Of a stretch of DNA of 64,000 bases, positions 58,727 through 64,000 are shown piece by piece. The DNA is taken from positions 62,001-126,000 of the forward strand of contig NW_013546978.1 of the NCBI RefSeq assembly GCF_000711695.1, read 5' to 3'. The translations under genes were made by a program, and so were the position numbers. The DNA is from Tilletiaria anomala UBC 951. Taxonomy: Eukaryota; Basidiomycota; Exobasidiomycetes; Georgefischeriales; Tilletiariaceae. Under the pieces are notes generated by a model, which worked only from the letters and a program-made list of their open reading frames with translations, made no database searches and was not told the origin of the DNA. Each line of letters begins with the position of its first letter. Within the stretch, counting starts at the first letter, position 1.

Positions 58727-59635
58727 ATGTCCACCAGGATCGTCGCCGTCGTCGGCGCTACGGGCGCACAGGGCTCGTCGGTCATCAAGCACCTGCTGCA
58801 CGAGCCGGGCTACAAGCTGCGCGCCCTGACGCGCGACCCGTCCAAACCCGCCGCGCAGCAGTTGGCTGCGCAGGGCGTCGATGTCGTCCAGGCGGACATG
58901 AGCTCATACGACGACCTCAAGGCCGCCTTCACCGGCGCGCACGCCGTGTACGCAGTCACCAACTTCTGGCAGCACCTCGATAAGGCCCAGGAGATCGAGG
59001 ACGGAAAGCGCCAGGCCCAGGCCGCCAAGGACGCCGGCGTACAGCACTTCATCTGGTCCACCCTCGACAACGTCGCGGCCGGCTCCCAAGGCAAGTACAC
59101 CCACGTTGATCACTTTGACGGCAAGGCCGAGGTCGAGAAGCTACTCCCGTCCATCGGCATCAACTACACCTCCGTTCTTCCCGCCGCCTACTGGGAGAAC
59201 TTCACGTCCAACTTCAAACCGACCAAGGGCGACGATGGCGTCTACACGCTCACCCTCCCCATCAGCCCGGATTCAGTCTACTCAGGCTTCGAAGCGCACG
59301 ACGACACGGGCAAGTTCGTCAAGGCCATCATTAAGGGCGGCGACAAGTTCTACGATAAGCGCATTTACATGTGCTCCGAGGAGCTCCCCTTCGACCAGTT
59401 GCTAACGAAGTGGGGCGACATCCTTGGCGTAAAAACAAGGTGCCAGCAGGTCGACCCGGACACATGGAAGTCCTTCCTGCCAAAGCAGACCGCCCAGGAG
59501 TTTTACGAGATGCTCGCGTGGTTTCAGGACTTTGGATACTACAATCGGGCTGACGTCCAGCCATCACAGGCCATCGTCGAGGACAAGCTCACCAAGTGGG
59601 CAGACTACGTCAAAAAGGCAGATTGGAAGTTGTAA
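58727..59635 (+). CDS. NmrA-like NAD(P)-binding protein
   Basis: A single exon of 302 residues. The start MSTRIVAVVGATGAQGSSVI carries the Rossmann motif G10-A-T-G13-A-Q-G16. KLRALTRDPSKPAAQQLAAQ, GVDVVQADMSSYDDLKAAF and AVYAVTNFW follow, then QHFIWSTLDN, HFDGKAEVEKLL and LPAAYWENF. All are typical of the NmrA/HSCARG family of atypical short-chain dehydrogenases, which often sense NADP(H) rather than catalyse. The length fits the family. Codon use is strongly biased to C-ending codons, more than in the neighbouring genes, consistent with high expression and with the upstream TATA box. The specific role (redox sensing, nitrogen regulation or metabolism) cannot be assigned. The stop is 71 bp from that of the convergent TFIIIC90 gene. 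Confidence 0.92.
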   Translation: MSTRIVAVVGATGAQGSSVIKHLLHEPGYKLRALTRDPSKPAAQQLAAQGVDVVQADMSSYDDLKAAFTGAHAVYAVTNFWQHLDKAQEIEDGKRQAQAAKDAGVQHFIWSTLDNVAAGSQGKYTHVDHFDGKAEVEKLLPSIGINYTSVLPAAYWENFTSNFKPTKGDDGVYTLTLPISPDSVYSGFEAHDDTGKFVKAIIKGGDKFYDKRIYMCSEELPFDQLLTKWGDILGVKTRCQQVDPDTWKSFLPKQTAQEFYEMLAWFQDFGYYNRADVQPSQAIVEDKLTKWADYVKKADWKL

Positions 59636-59706
59636 TGCAGTAGCAATCTCTCCAGCGAACACGTTGGGCAGGCAGTTTAAAATATATAAGAAAAAACCGT
59701 GCCTGA

Positions 59707-62700
59707 TTACTCCGCAGCCCACTGGCCTCCACAAAGACAGCACTGTGGAAAGACTTGCAGCACCCGGCGGTCCTCCCCCGCGTCCTTGAGCGTCGAGCTG
59801 CGGCTCAAGCAAGTACCACACTGACGCGCATGCATGCTCGCCAGCAACCGCAACGTGACGACGCAGCGATCTGCAGCACGTTGAACAGTGGTCGTCAGCA
59901 CTCCGCAGCCTATCGGGTGGGGAAGAGCATGTCCAAAGCCTCGCACGGTGGTGCCAACTCACGCCAACGATGGCCCTGGACACAGACACCTTCGCTCACG
60001 ACGCCGGTAACGGAGATCGGGATGAAGACAGCTTGCATGCATGCCGGGCATTGCCCCCCCAGGTCGATGCCGTCGCCCGCTAGTATCAGCTGCCCGTTCG
60101 AGGCAATCGTTCTCATCGGCTTCGGCTTCGGCAGCACCCATCCTCTGCGCAATGCGCGTATCGCGGCGCTGGTGGTCGAGTCGACGCCGCAAATCGACGC
60201 CGCAGCTATCATTCGCTCGATCAGTGCTGCTGCAAGGTAGATAGCAAAAGAGGGGATAGGAATCAGGGTCATTGTTAAACTGGGAAACGTGTTTGGAGCG
60301 CGCACTGTGAACAGAAGCATTCGCGATACCTGGAGCTGAGAGCAGCGTGGCCACTTTGGCTAGATGGGACCGGAAAGCAGATGCCCGGATGTCGTGCGCC
60401 AGCTGTGTGTCGCTCGGCGTGAAACTCTGTTGGTCCTGAGCACTCCACATAAAAGGCGCTCATTCAGCTAGAGCACAGTCCTATCGCCTCCTCAGGCACT
60501 TACCGATAGCCATTGGACTAGCCACAGCGCCCTATCCACAGTCATCACTCTCTCACCCAAGAAGGCCTCGCGCAAACCAGCCAGCAGCTTGCTTCGCACG
60601 GCAGTCCGTGCCGGTGCTTTGGCGTCGAGATAGCAGAGCAAGAAAAAGCGAAAGCAATCCACGCTCGTTCCCTCCCTACTATCTCTCGCCACCCGATCAT
60701 CGTCAGTGATAGCCGCCAAGGTGTCATCCACAAGATCGTCTGCGCGCAGATCTGGAGGAGTGTGAAGCGCAAGACCCAACATGCTTCGCCGTCGCAGATC
60801 ACGAAGTTTCAGCGCAGCCACGTCTCCGTCGCTGGTGGCCAGGCTCAGGTGAGCTCAACCGACACAGCATCCGAGCTTTACACACTTGTACTTGCCACTC
60901 ACCTTCGTATGGCAGCTTCTGTCCATGCGGTGAGCTCGGACGTAAAGGCTCTTGCGACCGGGCTGCGCGCATAGCCACCGACGCCCTGCAGCGAGCCATA
61001 GGCCGCTCGCAACTCGGCAAGCTCACCTTGCTCAGGCTCGACGATCATGATCTTCGGCTCAGGGTGTAATTCGCCAGTACGCACTTCATCTGTATCCTTC
61101 GAGGCGCTGGGAATTCGATAGATGAGGCCGTTTGTGAGGACAAGAATGAGCTCCCCATTGTCGGTCGTCTCGAGGGCTACAGGAGAATGGGTCAGGGTGC
61201 CTGCCCTTCATGCTAACGCCGCACTGTTAACATTGGACTTACTCGCGGCAGGGGCATAAGGCGATCTCGGTCTGTTTATTGCTGCCCTCGAGCCGCCAGA
61301 TTCGTCCCCAACAAATTCATCCCCATCAACAGGTGCTTCGGATTCTGTAAATCCTGCGAGACGATATCTGGATGACCGCCCCTCCTTATTGACGGGTGTT
61401 ACCCACGCTTCTCCAGTAGTGGTCCACGCGATGTGCCGCGCATCGCTTGTGAAGCACATCAATGGGACATACTGCCCTTTCCAGTTTTCAGTATCAACCA
61501 TCGGCCTATGGTGCCTTATGCGCTGAGTGATGATTTGAAAGTCGGCGTCAAATGACATATCCTGGAATGCAAAGGTGCCTTGAGAGAAGCATGCCAGGGT
61601 GAACTCTGTCATCGAAGGCATGATTTCAGCGAACGTTTTGGAATATGAGAAGGCCAGAGCCTTACCCTCGCACCCATCCACAAGGCATGTTGTGGAGCTG
61701 AAAGCGACGTGCGAGATCTGTTGTTGAAAGATGCGGTTTTTGCTGTAGAGCTTCATCGCCCCTGCGTCTGTCTGAGACTTGTCCCATCTGCAACGCTCGC
61801 ACAATAAATCAGTCACGGCCAAGGATTCGACCGCGCGAGCGCATCAAGAACGTACCGCCACAGCGAAAGTATGCCACTTCGGGACCCAGTTGCAAGAAGG
61901 GATGGCCTTGCGGTACCACCGCGGGTAGCTCGCCCTTGAGGCGCAGCAAGCCAGTCGAGACAGATGGTTTGCGAGTCCATTTCGGCTAACAACTCTTTTT
62001 CTCGTTGTCTGTCCGGCTCCAACAGATCAGTGCCTACGTCATCTTCGCCGTCCTCGTGTTCCCTTGCTGCAACCTCGGGTGCGATGAGAAAATCGAGTTT
62101 CTGAATTTGCTCCCAGTGACCCGTTCGGCTGTCCTTATGGCTTTGCGGCTGAAAGATGGACACTTCCAGCTCGTTTGACAGAGCTGCAACCAAGCATCCT
62201 CCTAGTGGCCCGTGCAGCCCCACAGGCGACCACCTTGCATCACGCCATGCTTGCGTCCAGAAGCTTGTACTCTGACCAGCAAAGTCTAATTAAACACGTC
62301 CTGTCAACGCTGCGAACGATCAATGCCTCACGCTAAAGAGTTGCACACACCAGCATTGTAGAATGTCCGCCCTCTTGAGGGCGCAATCAGGTCACCCTCA
62401 CGTTTTATGTGAGCATGAAAGCAGTTCAGATTGAGACCAGTGTCATTGGCTTCGCCCGCAATCGAGTGTTGTCGGATGAACTTGCGATCAAAGCCTAGCG
62501 CGAATGTCTGACGGGGGAAGAAAACAGATGGTTTAGATACGCTTTAAGCCGGGTCTGAAGCTGGTAGTCTGCACCAACAATGATGTGCAGTCCGGTCCTG
62601 AGGATGACCAGGACCTGACCGTCGGCTGACCATCTGATGCATCCCGGACCCGAAACATCTCCAACGAGCGGTATTAGGTTCGGCAGAAGCCGTTGTGCGA

Positions 62701-62761
62701 GCGAGCCAGCATCGAGCTCTACATTTCGTATGGGTGTAGCTTGCGAAGGCCGTGCCATCAT
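59707..62761 (-). CDS. TFIIIC 90-kDa-type subunit with C-terminal zinc finger
   Basis: Nine exons: 62761-62579, 62507-62349, 62271-61856, 61787-61243, 61176-60903, 60831-60504, 60435-60330, 60229-59963 and 59870-59707, giving 813 residues. The N-terminal WD-like part includes IRWSADGQVLVI, DLIAPSRG and, after splicing, STSFWTQAWRDARWSPVGLH, the TFIIIC-delta signature. LLATGSRSGILSLWRWDKSQ and later blades follow. The last exons form the TFIIIC zinc finger: GGQCPACMQAVFIPISV, GHRWHRCVVTLRLLAS (made by splicing), ARQCGTCLSRSST and FPQCCLCGGQWAAE. All Cys and His positions are present. TFIIIC binds tRNA-gene internal promoters and recruits TFIIIB for RNA polymerase III. The first intron has a weak GTTGGT donor at 62578, chosen because it keeps phase and places a CTAAAC branch site correctly; that junction is the least certain. 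The relation to yeast Tfc8/tau60 is by domain order. Confidence 0.85.
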
Positions 62762-63421
62762 TGGGTTTTCGCTACTATCCCTATGCGCTAGGCGGAAGCT
62801 GTGACGTACAGGCTGGCGTCTTTGCCCCAGCGTCAAAGAAATTCAGTTGCTAGCCGCAGTCGGAGTCGCTTGTCTTGATGGACCGAGCAGCTCTCTCTGA
62901 AGTGGGTACAAGCGAACAGGAAATGGCGGAGGTCATGATGATGTCGTGTACAACGATGACATCCGTGGCCAAATGAAGGAGCTTGATGCAAGTAGATGGA
63001 TACGCCGTATGTCCAAGATGGAAGTGGTGGACAGCTTCTTGGCGGGTTACACATGTTGCTTTGGTTGCAAGGGGCGCGTCGCGTTAACGGGCACTGCAAC
63101 AGTCTGCAACCTTACATTCAGCAGGTTTCATTCAAATTGAAGATGGATAATGACATTGTCTCTTTCTGTGCGTGCAGACGCCATCAATTCCAAAGTTATT
63201 CGTGTAGCGCATACCATACTCGAAACTCGTGAAATGATTCCATTGCGAACGTTGGCAGATTCAATTTTATAAACGGTACAAAGATTAGCAAAGCGTGACT
63301 CGTCATGGTCCGGAAGTAAGATATGCAAAGGCACGAAGTATACAAAACCAAAGGAGAGGGAGAAGCAAAAGGGAAGTGAAGCTGCATGTGCCAAGGCCGA
63401 GGGCGTGTTTTTTGTGACAGC
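62762..63421. other. TFIIIC90 promoter and 3' flank of the right-edge gene
   Basis: No gene is visible. Only short frames without resemblance are present. Confidence 0.45.
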
Positions 63422-64000
63422 TTATGAGACATTCATTGAGCCTTCACGCTCAACCTCGACCTTCTGAATGACGTGGATCTGGTTGATCGAGCAATTGCTT
63501 TGGGGCCGGGCGTCGTCGCTTGCAAGTGGACGGGCGTGTGTTTGTTGAATGGGGAAGACTCCGTTGGTGAAAGGATGGGTGGCACTGTGTTCATCGCCTT
63601 TTGTCGGTTCGAAGCTGAAGCCACTCATGGGCGAGCCGAGGTAGGTAGCATTGGTTGTGCGGCCGGTTTGTGAGTACCCGCTGACGGGCGGGCCGTTGTA
63701 GCTCATAACGTCAACTGAGGTGACGCCTGCACTGCTACCAGTTGTGGACGACTGCTTCCGACCGCCGCTGCCGCCGCCGCTGCCGCTGCCGCTGCCGCTT
63801 TCACCTCGGCCAGAGAGTGCGAAGGCACCGAGCGTGCCCAAAGCGCCGCCACTGTTGGAGCCGCTCAAGAGGACAAGTCGGGAAGCAGAGATGCCAGTGA
63901 CTGCGACGTTGAGAGCTGCGTTAATGTATGCGTACGCCCACATCGGGTTGGCAGCAAAGAATGCAGCATTGAGCACATTTACGACGAGGACTGCAACGAA
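63422..64000 (-). CDS. C-terminal part of a multi-span membrane protein, cut by the window edge
   Basis: An open frame runs from base 64000 to the stop at 63422 (192 residues); the N-terminus lies outside. Two hydrophobic segments are visible (FVAVLVVNVLNAAFF and AALNVAVTGISASRLVLLSG). A Gly/Ser-rich linker (SGRGESGSGSGSGGGSGGRK) and a hydrophilic, presumably cytosolic tail of about 110 residues follow. Membrane segments ending in SASRLVLLSG, followed by a long Ser-rich tail, resemble basidiomycete seven-helix DUF6533/DUF6534-type receptors-like proteins, where the last helix carries an NxR-type motif. This is weak evidence, so the call stays at membrane protein. Confidence 0.6.
   Translation of the reverse strand, partial: FVAVLVVNVLNAAFFAANPMWAYAYINAALNVAVTGISASRLVLLSGSNSGGALGTLGAFALSGRGESGSGSGSGGGSGGRKQSSTTGSSAGVTSVDVMSYNGPPVSGYSQTGRTTNATYLGSPMSGFSFEPTKGDEHSATHPFTNGVFPIQQTHARPLASDDARPQSNCSINQIHVIQKVEVEREGSMNVS

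Noticed and set aside
62495-62530. Donor GTATCT in the first TFIIIC90 intron
   Set aside because: It puts the following exon out of frame. GTTGGT at 62578 keeps frame and gives a sensible branch-site distance.

Overview
The window is nuclear DNA of a basidiomycete fungus, most likely an Ustilaginomycotina-type (smut or Exobasidiomycete) yeast. The evidence is short GT-AG introns (about 60-130 nt), GC-rich coding sequence, large Ser/Ala-rich regulatory proteins, and fungal single-copy genes: Atg15, Coq11/NDUFA9-like, Pos5, metaxin/Sam37, Bud13, APC3/Cdc27, TFIIIC90 and the mitoribosomal proteins mL60 and uL30m. Many genes are split, so coordinates below are outer limits. Exon limits in the evidence fields were read by hand from splice sites and frame continuity.

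Layout. 0-24.5 kb is GC-rich and widely spaced. It holds a truncated disordered protein at the left edge, a two-exon 1594-residue disordered nuclear protein, mL60, a PUF protein with two RRMs, a bHLH factor and the autophagic lipase Atg15. 24.5-32.6 kb is AT-richer and sparse: a six-exon DUF7704 membrane protein, Coq11, one doubtful small gene and uL30m. 32.7-52.4 kb is dense: a Rieske-DUF455 fusion, the NADH kinase Pos5, an APC-family permease with one frame break, metaxin/Sam37, the ERAD E2 UBE2J1/Ubc6, a two-LysM secreted protein and APC3. 52.5-56.4 kb holds decayed minus-strand genes. 56.5-64 kb holds Bud13, an NmrA-type protein, TFIIIC90 and a membrane protein cut by the right edge.

No operon or named biosynthetic cluster is visible. 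Several products are mitochondrial (mL60, Coq11, uL30m, Pos5, Sam37). Three convergent pairs have stops only about 70-150 bp apart. The most unusual locus is the gene joining a complete Rieske [2Fe-2S] domain to a DUF455 ferritin-like domain. The second is the 52.5-56.4 kb decay zone, where nearly every in-frame stop could come from CAA, CAG or CGA by a C-to-T change.
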